Shown piece after piece: positions 25,216-37,156 of a stretch of DNA of 64,000 nucleotides. Each line of letters starts with the position of its first letter. Positions within the stretch are counted from its first letter, which is position 1. The DNA lies in assembly GCA_032622095.1 (NCBI GenBank), contig CP136064.1:174786310-174850309 (forward strand), given 5' to 3'. The DNA is from Siphonodentalium dalli (lineage: Eukaryota; Mollusca; Scaphopoda; Gadilida; Siphonodentaliidae). The notes beneath the pieces were generated by a model. The model saw only the letters and a list, made by a program, of their open reading frames with translations. It did not search any database and had not been told where the DNA came from. The position numbers were made by a program, and so were the translations under genes.

Positions 25216-27711
25216 CACAGCCCATATTAGTAATGCTCACCTCGGCGGAAAAATCACTTGTTTGAATGATCGGGAGTGCATAATTGGTCAATCAAGGTGT
25301 GCACCGCGAATACAATGCATAGGCTTGTTGTAATCACGACAGACAGTTTGATAGAACAGGCGACGACTTAAAGATATTTACAGTGAATAAAGGTCGGTCA
25401 CCGGACCTCATTATATAACTTCCATTGGTCGAGGGCTGATTGGCGTGTTATAAGAAAACATAAAACAACATACTCATATGTAATACATCAAACAACTTCA
25501 ATGATACCTGCTGGCAATTCACTTTGGACGTCTCAGAACTGTTACTGGCTCGTCATGCCTTTCTTTTCTCTGACTCTGAATTCTGGATATGCACCCCGCT
25601 TTTTGATAAGGATCACTCAACATCTTGGCATGTTCAGAAACAATCTGATCAACATCAGTATCATCTTCATAATCACCAACATCACCATCAAACATGAAAT
25701 CAATAGGGGGTTTTGGGTTCCCCCCAAACATAATAAAATATGGACTATATCTTGTAGAAAAATTTGGTGTAACGTTGTATACATATACTACCTCTGATAA
25801 ATACTTTGTCCATTTACTCTTCTTCTTTGGTGGTAGAGTACGTAATAGTTCAAGTAATGTTCTGTTGAACCGTTCACACTGTCCATTACCCGCTGGGTGA
25901 TATCGACTTGTCCTAGATTCATCAACACCATACAACTTACATAAGTGCTTAATGACACTTGCTTCAAAACACTTACATTGGACTGAGTGTATCCTAGCTG
26001 GTACCCCAATTTAAAAAAGCAATTTCCAGTAGTGTGAAATCCAAAGCTAGAATTTGGAATGGCTTTGATGCTAGCAAATCCATATTTGCTCTCAGCTTAG
26101 GCTGTGGCAACTTAGCCAAGACACACATGTCACACTCCGAACACCACTACTTAATATAATTATACATACCTGGCCAATAAAATCGGCTGTGAATAAAAAA
26201 AATCACTCCCTGATGTCCACATTTATCAAGTAATTTACTCAACACCTTTGTCTTCTACACTTCTGGCAATACTAATTCTTTTATTTCACCAAGTCTTGGA
26301 TCTCTCACTATTATACATAAGACATCATTCTCTGTCGTCATCCTTTGCCATTGCTTTACCATCACAACAACGGAATAATGTGGTACCGTGCTGTACATAT
26401 CAGCCTCTAGCTTCTCACCATACTCCATCTGAGATTCCGGACATACTCTCGGAACTCCTGTCACTGCTGTTATAGATGTCAAATATTGCATTATTTTAGC
26501 TACCTCTATCTGACTTACCTCAACTGGGTTACGAGAAAGTGCATCCACATTACCATTTGACTTCCCGTACTTTTTAAACAATCTTAAAATTGAACATTCC
26601 CAAATCAGATACACACCTTTGCTCTGTGGCGCCCAACTTCGCTGTCTGTATATGACTCAATGGATTTTATTATCTGTTCTTGCCACACACTCCAAACGTA
26701 ACAGATAATCTCTGAACTTATCTCACATAGCCCACTTCAAACTTACAGCTCCAACTTGGCCGCCAGACTTCCACTGGTATATGCAATAACCTTCAACTTC
26801 CCATCTATTTCCTGTGACAACACAGCACCTAATCCATCAAAACTAGCATCAATATCGAACACAAAAGGTTTCTCAAAATCAGCATAACCCAGTATATCTG
26901 TTGAATGCAATGCTGACTTCAATTTGTTAAACGCTGACTAACAACTCATCGTCCAACTGGTACAAACCTTCTTTGGCGTTTTTTTAAAACAACTTAACCA
27001 TTGTGTGGAGAGGCGATGCTATTTAAGCAAACCCTTTGATAAAACGCCTGTAATTGCCTGCCAACCACAGGAACGACCTCAACTCTTTCAAACAACTTGG
27101 AATCTTCCAGTCCTATACTGCTTGTATCTTATCTGGATCAGTGGATATCCCACTATCAGAAATAACATGACCAAGATACTTAACATATTTCTGACGCAAT
27201 ATTCTCTCTAACCGTTCTAACTGCTCACCAATACCGGACGAATACACCAAAATGTCATCGATAAAAACTAGAAGATATTTAAATACCTCATCGTGAAAAC
27301 ACTGCTGCATAACTCTCTGAAACAGATATGGCCAATTACAGACCCCATAGGGCATACTCAAACTTTCAAACAAACCATATGGAGTGCTGAAAGGTGCCTT
27401 AGGAATGTCTCTATCGTCCATAGCAACCTAGTTGTACCCAGAAACCAGATCCAAGATTGAATAGAACCGCGAGTTCCTCAAACTTTGATCAAATGCATCT
27501 TCAATTTTGGGTAATGGGAATGCTGTTTTGCATTCAGCCTTCTGTCATCACAGCATGGACGTATAGTATTGTCCCTTTTAACAATTACAATGGGAGAAGC
27601 ATATGCACTTGTACTCTCTCTGATAATTCCCCGATTTGTCAAGTCTCTAATATGATTTCTCCCTTGTTCATACTGCGGTGGTGAAATTCGGCAATATGGT
27701 TGATTTACTGG

Positions 27712-28210
27712 GAGGGTCCGCGCTGGACCGAAATTTACTTTTGCCAAATGAAAATATTTTACAAATGTTGTCCTTGATAGTAACATTTTCTGCAATCTAT
27801 GTTTCGACACTCGCGGTTTGAACGGCTTTTGATATCGATAGAAAAGCAGTTAGTTAATACATAATTATACTCGCATCTCTATTGTGGTTTATCATACAAC
27901 AATAAGCCAATCACCAAACAATACAATGGTACAAGGGTTTCACCATCAGAAGGGCACATCACAGGAGGATTAGTAATCATCCAACCATCAGTACTAATGA
28001 TATGAGATTAACTGCAGCTTAATAGAGATGTTAACTAATTAATGTTTAAAAGTTTCCAGAATTAATGGTATTGATTGACCAATATCTTTCAGAACTGCTT
28101 GAGGAATTAAAAAGTGACTTGCCAAAACTTTTGCCAAATGAAAATATTTTTTGCTAAATGTGAATTATTTTTGCCATTGGCAAAGTTGGCAAGTGGCAGC
28201 GCGAACCCTG
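27712..28210. mobile_element. hAT-type MITE inserted in the gypsy relic
   Basis: 499 bp flanked by a perfect 8-bp duplication, TTTACTGG (27704-27711 and 28211-28218). The left end is GAGGGTCCGCGCTGG and the right end, reversed, CAGGGTTCGCGCTGC. An 8-bp duplication with CAGGG-type ends is diagnostic of hAT elements (family knowledge). There is no coding capacity. Both arms contain ACTTTTGCCAAATGAAAATA in the same direction, so the interior also has a direct repeat. Confidence 0.85.
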
Positions 28211-29798
28211 TTTACTGGTACTTCATCTTCAGTAATTATTCGGCGTCGCCCTTGATCTGTATACCCAATGTCATCATCACTGGAAGAGAAGATATCAGAG
28301 TATTTATTAAATAATTCAACAATCTCCCTCTTCTGCTACACAGAATAATCCACATAACCAAGATTAATACCCAACATATTACTAACACCACTGTCAGTAA
28401 GTAAATTCATCCACACTGTGAATAGTAATATTCTGAACAAATCCCACTCTATCAAACTTCACAACACTATTGTTATCATGTAACACTTCACAATTCAATA
28501 TCTTACCCATCTTAACACCGGATTTGAGAAAAATATTCTCATTGCCGACATTTGCAACTCTGATTAATATTCTACCATTCTGTAGCATATGTGTAAATAT
28601 CATGGAGTGTATTTGGTAGATGGCCATTCTGATTTAAAGGTTCTATGGGAACACTCTGATTCTCCATATGTAATGGTGTAGTAACCTTCAGTACTGTAGA
28701 CGAATTTGCCAATACAGCCAACTAATCACCAATTGCTCGTGCATAACCCACCATATGTTGACGTTCTTCATTATCTAGACGTTGAAATACCTCTTGGCCC
28801 TTTGTACTCCCGGGCATAATTTTCTGGATGTACTTTGAACCGAAAAGATAATTTCTACAATGCGACAATATATTCATGCCGAATAACCCCGGAATTAGCT
28901 TCTTCCTATCTATTGTTGTCTCATCAACCGAATCTTTTACTATCAAACAACCAACCTCTGAATATGATTGTACAAATAATTCACAACCCAACAACACGTA
29001 GCCCAAATATGGTAAATCTAATCCATTAGCTGCTTTCAAATTGAAAGTATCATCAGTTTTTAGATCAGTACCCCATGGTAAAACATTCATTATATAACGT
29101 TTATATCAAAGTGGATGCAAATGAACCAGTAGCAATTAAACAAACACATTATACCCATACTAGTGATACTCTGACACATGGGCTTTCACCAATGAAACTC
29201 TCTATACTTTGCTTGGAGCCTGGAATGGATTCACATATGATTGGCTCCCATCATCGCTGATACCCGTTTCCCGAAAATTTAGAATTTTGTTGATATTCGC
29301 CCTGTTTATGTGCATTCTTAATACAGAAAAAAACGAGAGATATGACCCTTTACACCACATCTATAACAAACCACTGTACTATTATTTTGAGGAATTTCTT
29401 CATGAGTACCAACATTGTGTTGTCGGTGTTGATTTCTCCCTTTATGTAGTGAAAGGTTGTTTACTTTATCCACTAAAGTATCGATTTGCTTTTGCTGCAT
29501 CTTAACAACATTAAGTAAATCAGAATTAGCTTGATTAATATCAGGTTTATCCTTTTGTTGCACCTTCTCTTCTTACTCTGGCCATGCTACAGCTTTATCT
29601 CTCAGTTTCAAAACTGTGGACTGTTTCTTCTCAGCTTCTTCAGCTCTTTTCGCAAAAAATGTATCACAAACGGTCTGCGCAAAATGATCACATAAGATTT
29701 TATCTCCGGTATGACAAAGGCGGAGTGAAGTCGCATTTTTTACAGGCTTCGATAACGCTCTATTTCTATATCGCGAAAATAGGGAAGACAAAAGCTTC

Positions 29799-30635
29799 GT
29801 GACCAAATTGAAAATGGAAACGAGATCAAAAAATGAGAAACCGACAGACAAAATGTATGAATGCAGTAGTTTCGCAGACATTTCCAAGTGTTTCCAGCAA
29901 CTCCACGCTTCTATAAATATTCAATTCAACGAGGTGGAGACAAAACTAGAAACTTTGACAAAAAAAGTTGACATCGTGGAAAAAGTCGCTGAAGAAGCTA
30001 ATGAAAAAGTGTCCGCAATAGAAACAACGACTGTTCCTAAGATAGACTGCCGAATTTCGGAACTAGAGTGTAGGTTTGACGAAATGCAATCTGTGTATGA
30101 ATCGAAAATATTGGATATGGAAGAAAGGTTAGATGAAATGAAAGAAAGCAACAACATTTTAGAAGAAAAAGCTGACAGGACAGAAAGTGCTCAAACAAAA
30201 ATTGACTTGTGGGGCCGAAAATGGAATTTAGTGGTAAAAGGAATAAAAGGGAACAACAAAGAAACACCAGCAGAAACACTTCGAAAAACAATCAATTCAT
30301 TCAAGGTAAACCTAAAAATTCAAGATGGAGAAATCGGGAGAATGTTGTTCGCGGCATGTCATCGATTGTCAACAGGAAAGCCAGGGACCCCTGATATTAT
30401 TATTAGATTTGTGAATTTGTGCGATCGAGATTTCATTAAGGAAAAGGCAACTCAACTGACTCCCGGAACAGGGTACGGTATCGCAATAGACCTTCCACCA
30501 GTTGTGTCGAAACTTAGAGGTCAACTGCTGAAAAAACGTGCAGAATTTCCACTGGAAGAAAAAAAGAGGCTAAAACTTGTCTACCTGAAAAAAGAACCCT
30601 TTCTTAAGTTGGAAAAGAAAAGAGACAGAAGATAG
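29799..30635 (+). CDS. LINE ORF1: coiled-coil nucleic-acid-binding protein
   Basis: 278 codons, intact. Residues about 25-140 are a long charged heptad-type coiled coil (VETKLETLTKKVDIVEKV... through MEERLDEMKES). WNLVVKGIKG begins an RRM-like domain, and DLPPVVSKLRGQLLKKRAEF is the C-terminal domain block of L1-type ORF1 proteins, which trimerise and bind element RNA. An in-frame ATG 15 bases downstream (29814) is an alternative start. It is a transposon gene, not a host gene, but remains uninterrupted. Confidence 0.85.
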   Translation: MTKLKMETRSKNEKPTDKMYECSSFADISKCFQQLHASINIQFNEVETKLETLTKKVDIVEKVAEEANEKVSAIETTTVPKIDCRISELECRFDEMQSVYESKILDMEERLDEMKESNNILEEKADRTESAQTKIDLWGRKWNLVVKGIKGNNKETPAETLRKTINSFKVNLKIQDGEIGRMLFAACHRLSTGKPGTPDIIIRFVNLCDRDFIKEKATQLTPGTGYGIAIDLPPVVSKLRGQLLKKRAEFPLEEKKRLKLVYLKKEPFLKLEKKRDRR

Positions 30636-31544
30636 ACTGACATCAGAAAAATTTGACAATAATTTCTAAGTGACAATTCATTGTATATGTATGTCAACAG
30701 ACTTAATCTCAGGGTGAACAAACTATTCATTTGTTTATGTTAATTATATATTTTTTTTCTACGTGTAGTTATACTGACTATAATACATAATATAAAGTTA
30801 TTAGGTACTGTGTTGCATGGCAGAGGTTTTCCACCTGATGGTATTGGGTGGTGACAGGGTTTTTGTTGGAGGAAACTTTGATGAAGAATCCAGCAGCAGC
30901 CTTGGTCAGGGTCCATGCAGTTGCGGGGAGATCTGCTGCTGAGCACAAGAGTAAATATAAATAAGTCGATCTCGACATAAAGACAACATTTGAGAGTTAT
31001 ATCTAGGTGTGTGCAGCTTAGTAAGTACAGCAGCACAGAACTATTGTTTTTGACATGTTGTATGGGTGTGTCGCTTAATCGGATGTTGCCCTAGGACTAA
31101 AAGAAGGAAAAAGTTTTTCCTTTTTTTGTTGTTTTCTTTATATACATGTACTACTATAATTTTTTTTAATTTAATCACAGATGTAAGATACCACAAAGAC
31201 GCTTGTAGATCATTATGGGATGCAATAACAGAAACATGTGTGGAAAACGCACAATTGTATCACAATTTTACTTATTGCAATATATTTTGGGATGGGGGGA
31301 TTTAATTAAAATAAATTTGCTAGTTATAACACAATGCACAGTCAAAAAGGAAAATAGAAAATGGTAGTCAATATAGGTATGGTGAACTGTAGAGGCCTTG
31401 CATCAGATAACGTTAAAAGAAAAGATTTTTTCAATATGTTTCGTAATAAGTATGACATAAGTATCTTCGTTGATACCCACTCCACACCGCAAACTGAACA
31501 AATCTGGAAAAATGAATGGGGTTATGAGATGAAATTTTCTTCCT

Positions 31545-32046
31545 TTAAAGGTACGGTTGGCCTTGGCGGTGGGTATCCTGTGAAAATATTTCCACCCGTC
31601 AAAAACCGCCACAAACAGAAAGAACATCAAAATGTAGACAGACTTTGTCCGTATACAAATAAGAAATATCCCATAAACAGTATGTTATTGTCATATTTTT
31701 TACCATTGTTATGTAAACAAAGGCATAAAAAGTTACTTTTCTGGTGTTTGTTTATATTATGATGGTAAACATAAAGAGCGTTCTTTGTGGGTGAATTCCT
31801 GATATGGAACGAATAAAGAGCGTTTATGCCATTTGTGTGTGATTAGCCAGCAGCATTGTGTTGTATTCTGTAACACAATCAGGCTCTTGCTTAGGTAAAA
31901 TATAGTAAATCTTTATGATAACATGCTGTTTACGAGATGGTCATGGTATATATGAACGAAACTGTATGCGTTTTAATGTTTTTCTGTTTACGGTGATTGG
32001 AACAAATATGAATATTTTCGACAACTAAGACCGCACGTGCCTTTAA
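31545..32046. mobile_element. 502-bp TTAA MITE in the LINE endonuclease
   Basis: TTAA at 31545-31548 and 32043-32046. The ends are AGGTACGGTTGG and, reversed, AGGCACGTGCGG. It interrupts the LINE ORF2 between FSSF and NSSSRG, and excision of 498 bp restores the frame. By eye it is identical to the reverse complement of 19152-19653, so the two copies moved very recently. Confidence 0.95.
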
Positions 32047-33536
32047 TAGCAGTAGCAGAGGGCTGGCGATTGGCTTTAAAAACTCGTTTGAGTTTAAAAT
32101 AAACAACCAACAAGCAGACCGTGAGGGCAATTATATAATAATGGACATCACAATACAAAGTCACAGATTCACTCTAATTGCATTATATGGTCCAAACAAA
32201 GAAAACCCTGAATTTTTTGAAAAAATTAAAAAGATTGTTATGGAACTCGGCAACCTGTCAACTATCTGGGTTGGTGATTGGAATGTGGTACAACATTATG
32301 ATCTTGACCCAATAACTATAGTAGACACAACAACCCAAAAAATAGAGAAAAGGTAAAGAGTATAATGACTGAAATGGAATTAGTTGATATATGGAGACAA
32401 TGTAATCCAAATAAAACCAGATATACCTGGTGCGGTCCCAATACAAAATATAGTAGATTGGACTATTTTTTAGTATCCAAAGACTTAGAACCATATGTCA
32501 TATCGCAGAATATCTGCACAAAATATAAATCCGACCATGCTTCAATTAACTTAGGACTGTCATTTAATGACCAACAAAAAGGGAAGGGGACATGGAAATT
32601 TAACAATTCCCTTCTAAACGATCCTAACTATGTGGAACAGATTAAAGAAATTATTATAAAGACAGTAGACCAATACACAAAAATATCAAACACTGAAACT
32701 AGGTATACTATTGATGATCAAATGCTGTGGGAAATGTTAAAATTAGAAATAAGAGGAAAAACAATTTTGTACTCTGCAAACAAAAAGAAAATCAAATAGA
32801 AAGGCAAAAACAAGTGGAAGCAGATATTTTAGAAAATCAGAAAAAATTAGATGAAACAAAGGAGGAGAAATATCGGACTACAATAGAATTCCTTGAAAAG
32901 GAACTTACCCTGCTGAGACAATCTCAGGTTAAGGGTTTAATAACCAGGGCTAAGGCCCAATGGTACGCAGAGGGAGAAAAAACACAAAATATTTTGCATA
33001 TCTAGAAAAATGAAATTATACAGAAAAATTAATTCCTAAAGTTATAAGAGATGACAGCACCACGACAGACATAAATGAAATAATAGAAGAACAAAGGAAA
33101 TTTTATAAAAACTTATATAAAATAAATGACAATAAAGCTGAGGAAGCACAGTTTGAAAAATTCTTAGATAAAAATAATCCTTTTATTGAAATTAAAACTG
33201 AAGAAGAGACTAAAAAGAGTGAAGGACTTGTAAACGAATATGAACTACTAACAACTTTAAAAACAATGAAAAACAATAAATCACCAGGTATTGACGGGTA
33301 TACTGCCGAGTTCTATAAATTCTTTTGGAAAGATATAGCAGTTTTTGTTTTAAATTCCATTAATGATGCATATAGAAAAGGCTCAATGTCAGTGACACAA
33401 CGCCAAGGAATGATTACCTGCTTGCCAAAACCTGGCAAGGATAAATCGTTAATAAAAAATTTAAGGCCAATCACCCTCTTAAATATAGATTATAAATTAG
33501 CAGCTTCAGTTATAGCAAATAGAATAAAAAAACAGA

Positions 33537-34038
33537 TTAAAGGTACGGTTGGCCTTGGCGGTGGGTATCCTGTGAAAATATTTCCACCCGTCAAAAACCG
33601 CCACAAACAGAAAGAACAACAAAATGTAGACAGACTTTGTCCGTATACAAATAAGAAATATCGCATAAACAGTATGTTATTGTCATATTTGTGACCATTG
33701 TTATGTAAACAAAAGCATAAAAAGTAACTTTTCTGGTGTTTGTTTATATTATGATGGTAAACATAAAGAGCGTTCTTTGTTGGTGAATTCCTGATATGGA
33801 ACGAATAAAGAGCGTGTATGCCATTTGTGTGTGATTAGCCAGCAGCATTGTGCTGTCTTCTGTAACACAATCAGGCTCTTGCTTAGGTAAAATATAGTAA
33901 ATCTTTATGATAACATGCTGTTTACGCGATGGTCATGGTATATATGAACGAAACTGTATGCGTTTTAATGTTTTTCTGTTTACGGTGATTGGAACAAATA
34001 TGAATATTTTCGACAACTAAGGCCTCACGTGCCTTTAA
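33537..34038. mobile_element. 502-bp TTAA MITE in the LINE reverse transcriptase
   Basis: TTAA at 33537-33540 and 34035-34038, in the same orientation as 31545-32046. It differs from that copy by roughly 14 substitutions by eye (about 3%). It splits the RT between KKQI and NSMISDTQKG, and excision restores the frame. It is therefore an independent insertion from a different source copy or an earlier one. Confidence 0.95.
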
Positions 34039-36954
34039 TTCAATGATTAGTGACACACAAAAAGGTTTTATTAAAGGGCGTTCCATTGGGGAATGCACAC
34101 GTTTGACATATGACTTGCTTTTAGAATGCGAAGAACAAAATATAACTGGATTAATGCTATTATTGGATTATGAGAAAGCTTTTGATTCTATAAGTTGGAA
34201 TTTCATACAGAAAACATTGATATTTTTTGGTTTCGGAGTGTCATTGTGTAATTGGGTGACAACGCTCTATAATGAGGCAAACAGCCTCATTATAAACAAT
34301 GGCCATCTATCACAATCATTTAACATAGAAAGAGGGGTCAGACAAGGTGATCCATTGTCACCTTATTTGTTTATTCTTTGCATAGAACCCTTCGCAGCTG
34401 CATTAAAATTAGAAAGTAATATTGTAGGGGTTAAAGTAAAAGAAAGGGAATATAAAATTAGTCAATATGCAGATGACTCAATAATATGGCTCGATGGTAG
34501 TCAAAGCTCTCTACAAGAAACAATAAATTTAATTAAAGCATTTGAAAGGATATCTGGTTTAAAAGCAAATTTTGATCAAACAGAAGCGGTGTGGTTTGGA
34601 ACTCGAAGTGGCTATACTAAACCATTAAAAACAAATATAAACTTGAAATGGAATTTTAAAGGCAGATTCAAAACTCTGGGAATTATATTTAATCTAGAAG
34701 ATCCCCTCCTAGTGCAGGAAAACTGGGAAAACAAGAAGGAAAGCATGAACAACATATTAAAGAACTGGGCATTGAGGACACTGTCCCACATGGGCAAAGT
34801 AACAGTAATAAAAACCTTAATACTACCAATTATTATCCAAATAATGACAGTATTACCTGAACCCCCAAAACAAATTATGAAGGAAATGCAGGGCTTGCTA
34901 TTTCAATTTTTCTGGAATGGGAAAAGAGACAGGATGAAAAGAGATACATTAATTCAAAGCATAGAAAATGGAGGACTCAAGATTCCTGACCTTAGCTGTT
35001 TCTCAAAATCGTTAAAAGTTACATGGCTCAAAAAAGTTTTGGACCCTTTCAACTACTCAGAATGGAAATTAATTATACTAGATAAAATAGAAAAATATGG
35101 AGGAGCGATAATGTTCAATTTAAATAAGCCTAGCATAATAAAAATAGCACAAAATTTCAATCCAGTCTGGAAAGAAGTATTAACAGCATATGCTCTGCTC
35201 ACCAATGAGCCTTCGTCAGTGGAAGACTTCAAGTCACAACCAATTTGTCATAATTTAGCATTGAAAATGGAAAATAAACCTATTTATCTAAAGACATGGA
35301 TAGAAAAACAAAATGTGTGTGTCAACGATATTTTAAATGAAGACAATTCTTTTATGAATACTGAAGAATTTTTTCTAAAATATAGACTTAAAGTGAATTA
35401 CCTAACATTGCAAGGAATAGTGATTTCAATCCCTATAAATTGGAGAAAAATAATAAGATCTAGTCAGAATACACTCGATGAGATTAAAAAAAATAAGATC
35501 CAACAAGACATTCAAAGAGAGGAAAGGTTAAACAATTACCTCTATTGGAATTTCATAAATATTTTAGTACCAAATAAGCCATGTGCCCAAATTGGATGGT
35601 GCAACAGACTAAATCTTGAGTCACAACAACTAGACTGGAAAAATATATATATGAGGTGTTTCAAAATTATAAAAAGTACGAAATTGCAAGCCTTCCAGTT
35701 CCAAATAAATCATAATACCTTGGTCACAAATATATTCCTGGAAAAATGTAAAATCATATCAACTAGTATGTGTACTTTATGTAACAATGAAAGAGAAACT
35801 ACTGAGCACCTGCTAGCAAACTGCTGCAAGGTACTCCCATTATGGAATTATGTGTCAGGCTTTCTGGATGATTGCTTTAATATAAACTCTGCCTTGACAA
35901 CGGATGAAATACTTTTTGGAATTGGGAAAAACCAACATTTTTTAGCAATAAATAATTTAATACTGTTAACAAAACGTTATATTTATATAACACGACGCAA
36001 TAAGGAAAACGTGTCAAAATCATCCCTTTTAAATTTCCTAAATCATGAGTTCAAAATAGAAAAATTAGCAACCCAATGGAATAACAGTTTAGTAAGCAGT
36101 TTTGAAAAAAAGTGGAACAGTGTCCTCAGCCTAATTAATGATGTATCTGAATTCGATTCTGTTCTTCCGGACAGAACATTTCCCAAATCCCCCCCCCAAA
36201 TGATAGGATGGAAAATGTGCAACGCCTCTGCAAAAAGTTCACAAACACAACCTCTAACATGAGTAACAGGTCAGCTTATACAAAAAAATACAACCATTAT
36301 ATTTTAGTTATACCATTAAAAAGTCAATCACTAGTAAAATCAGAGAATGACTGTTTAATGAAGACCTGACAAAACATTTTAATGACACGGATTTCATTTT
36401 AATTTGAACGATATTTGACACTGTGCCACAATATAATGTAAAAATGCATTGGAAAAAGTAAGATTTTATAACATATATCGTTATTATTATATAAGTTATG
36501 TATGTACTTGAATTTATGTAAAACATATCGCAAATTGTACCAAAAAGATGAATAAATTATAAAAAAAACAAAAAAAAGATTTTATCTCGGTCAGCTGAAA
36601 AAGTTGGATTCTTATCAATAATCTTCCTCACCATATTCACCGAAAACATATGAGTACTGACACAGAGACTCCCCATCCTTTTGTTGCCTATCAAAAAACA
36701 ATTATCAGTAATACCGTGACATTTTGTTGATCACAAAATGTTTCATGTTAGATGTTTAACATATTAACTGGATTTTTATTCAGCTGCCCCCTGTAATTAA
36801 ATGGGAGATAACCAATCGGATCAAACTGTTTCCTGAAACGACACGTAAAATAATAGGGTTTACAGAGAATGAGTTCATATTTTTGCTACGTGAAAAATTA
36901 TTTGGCGGCATGCTAACAAATCGAAAATATGAAGTAAAATATATTTTTATCAAG

Positions 36955-37156
36955 GTGGCAAAGCGGCAGGTATACCAGGAGAAATAAAGGGTTATTGGGA
37001 TGCTCATCAGAAATATGGAAAATTGCCATGGAAGCAACTCTTTGGTGAAAGTATAAAGTTGGCCAGGACTGGGATTCCGATCTCTAAGCATCTCGCGCGA
37101 AATATTGCATCATACAGCCAGCGAATGGATGATGGCCAATTTCCAGCACTCAAAAG
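36955..37156 (+). CDS. GGT exon 4: PGE block and helical region
   Basis: Encodes residues 161-227. GGKAAGIPGEIKGYWDAHQK followed by YGKLPWKQLFGESIKLARTG matches human GGLSVAVPGEIRGYELAHQR...LPWARLFQPSIQLARQG. It enters in phase 1 after ATCAAG and leaves in phase 2 at CAAAAG|GTGAGT. It begins less than 300 bp after the gypsy relic, so the large insertions narrowly spared it. The upstream open frame (36790-36954) is not GGT-like and is excluded. Confidence 0.94.

Larger units (their letters stand above)
31361..36262 (+). pseudogene. LINE ORF2: endonuclease and reverse transcriptase
   Basis: Starts MVVNIGMVNCRGL, an APE-type endonuclease. Its motifs are FVDTHS, LYGPN, VGDWNVV and KYKSDHASI, with D where the E of ETH is usual. 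RT motifs follow: NKSPGIDGYTAEFY, LRPITLLNIDYKLA, LLLDYEKAFD, RGVRQGDPLSPYLF and QYADDSIIW. A zinc-binding tail, CTLCNNERETTEHLLANC, lies near the end. Two TTAA MITEs interrupt it. Taking out each MITE with one TTAA restores the frame exactly (FSSF|NSSSRG and KKQI|NSMISD). Independent damage is one-base-type frameshifts near 32340 and 32790, and at least one more near 33000. From about 33.2 kb to 36262 the frame is open apart from the second MITE. Confidence 0.9.
29707..36576 (+). mobile_element. L1/Tx1-like LINE, near full length
   Basis: An ORF1 (29799-30635) and an ORF2 (31361-36262) on the + strand end in an A-rich tail (about 36559-36577). A 12-base target-site duplication, AGATTTTATCTC, lies at 29695-29706 and 36577-36588, with the following CGG/GG also similar. 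The gag-like sequence of the gypsy relic continues across the duplication. Removing the two 498-bp MITE insertions leaves about 5.9 kb, the normal size for this group. ORF2 has a few frameshifts, so this copy is inactive, but ORF1 and the RT half are open, suggesting moderate age. Confidence 0.9.
25500..36690 (-). mobile_element. Fossil Ty3/gypsy LTR retrotransposon, broken by insertions
   Basis: An antisense relic in GGT intron 3. From its 5' side it shows gag sequence (about 36.69-36.59 kb, continuing after the LINE at 29.70-29.57 kb), a CCHC-type zinc-knuckle region (about 29.4-29.3 kb), a protease-flanking region (about 29.1-28.2 kb), reverse transcriptase with the FIDDILVYS block (27.8-27.1 kb), RNase H remains (27.0-26.6 kb) and integrase with the HPAGNGQCERFNRTL block (26.6-25.5 kb). 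It is broken, on the order of ten disruptions besides the two large insertions. LTRs were not identified, so bounds are approximate. It is the oldest layer of the nest, since both the LINE and the hAT MITE inserted into it. Confidence 0.85.

Noticed and set aside
25240-25500. Possible LTR at the 3' side of the gypsy relic
   Set aside because: I could not find a matching repeat at the 5' side (36.6-36.95 kb), so no LTR is claimed.
31361-31762. 133-codon ORF apparently fusing LINE endonuclease to a GGYPVKIFPP tail
   Set aside because: The tail is the TTAA MITE read through by chance. The same tail appears in the MITE copy at 19436-19702, where there is no LINE.
36790-36954. Open frame just upstream of GGT exon 4 containing ETTRK and NEF, at first taken for the NAREVAP segment
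   Set aside because: The true segment (ARETAP) is at 21634-21734 with perfect phase. This frame lacks the arginine-glutamate block and is out of phase with exon 4.
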